64,000 nt of DNA, from the NCBI RefSeq assembly GCF_000177635.2, contig NC_014836.1, positions 663,501-727,500 on the forward strand, in the 5' to 3' direction. Positions 63,797 to 64,000 of the stretch are shown here, piece by piece; position 1 is the first letter of the stretch; every line of letters begins with the position of its first letter. Source of the DNA: Desulfurispirillum indicum S5. GTDB lineage: Bacteria; Chrysiogenota; Chrysiogenetes; Chrysiogenales; Chrysiogenaceae. The notes beneath the pieces were generated by a model. It had not been told where the DNA came from and ran no database searches. It was given only the letters and a program-made list of their open reading frames with translations. The position numbers were made by a program, and so were the translations under genes.

Positions 63797-64000
63797 ATGT
63801 CAGTTGTAGATAAAGAACAATCCCAGGCGCTGATCGAGGAGATTCTGCAGGAATATCCGGAAAAGGCCCTGAAAAGTCGCAAGAAGCATATGACGGTGGT
63901 GGAGCCGGGCGCAGATGAAAAGTGCGGCGTCAGCTCCAACCGTAAGAGTATTCCCGGTGTCATGACCATTCGCGGCTGCGCCTACGCTGGCTCCAAGGGC
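63797..64000 (+). CDS. nifD: nitrogenase MoFe protein alpha chain (5' part)
   Basis: The first 68 codons are in the window. After [20 protein letters not shown] there is [20 protein letters not shown] and AYAGSKG, the P-cluster Cys region of NifD. The SSNRKS and GCAYAG motifs favour the molybdenum enzyme over vanadium or iron-only forms. GAGGAGG precedes the ATG. Coupled to nifH. Confidence 0.96.
   Translation, partial: MSVVDKEQSQALIEEILQEYPEKALKSRKKHMTVVEPGADEKCGVSSNRKSIPGVMTIRGCAYAGSKG

Overview
The window reads as chromosomal DNA of a Gram-negative, anaerobic or microaerobic diazotroph of moderately high GC. It has an outer-membrane-type beta-barrel, Lnt and MltB (a diderm envelope), indolepyruvate:ferredoxin oxidoreductase (anaerobic amino-acid metabolism), a CiaB-like protein, and nifH-nifD behind a sigma-54/NifA promoter. 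Gene content would suit a deep-branching proteobacterium-like lineage such as Chrysiogenota or a former deltaproteobacterium; that placement is a guess.

Layout. 1-4.4 kb: signalling (chemoreceptor, SpoIIE/HATPase/REC protein). 4.5-27 kb: mostly housekeeping. It holds mltB; a minus-strand operon ispB-STAS-maf-rsmD-coaD-aspC; a DUF1858 gene with tRNA-Arg; a minus-strand operon bcp-small Cys protein-tex-zupT; an outer-membrane protein with an AEC carrier; TatD; tcdA-lnt; an MFS pump; rpsF-ssb-rpsR; murC-murB-ciaB-like; and a NYN/cold-shock protein. 28-38 kb is an accessory island. It begins at tRNA-Ala and carries a decayed type I restriction locus (HTH gene, hsdR 5' end, a 3' scrap) with a MITE-like repeat at the deletion point. 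A compact operon follows: DUF3696 AAA ATPase, PIN-like nuclease, RNA ligase, split DUF6155-like gene, and AEP-TOTE primase-helicase. An IS5-family element inside a RelE-type toxin gene closes the island. 38-52 kb is rich in two degenerate repeat families separating small gene groups (DUF1801-acyltransferase-PNPOx; BCCT-DUF294-exonuclease; orphan secreted/unknown proteins; a LuxR solo). 52-62.7 kb: iorAB, a thioredoxin-like protein, a hydrolase, ung, a YigZ-family protein, Fic, a broken GxxExxY gene inside inverted repeats, VOC, GNAT, a YjjJ-type HipA and a HipB-like regulator. 62.7 kb to the end: the start of the nif operon.

The most promising unusual system is the 30.0-35.5 kb operon. It combines an ATPase sensor, a predicted RNase, an RNA ligase and a primase-helicase, all translationally coupled, inside the remains of a restriction locus. 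Second is the link between the broken PD-(D/E)XK-like GxxExxY gene and the 'CCACGAAT' repeats, which look like the core of the large repeat family at 38, 41, 46 and 51 kb.
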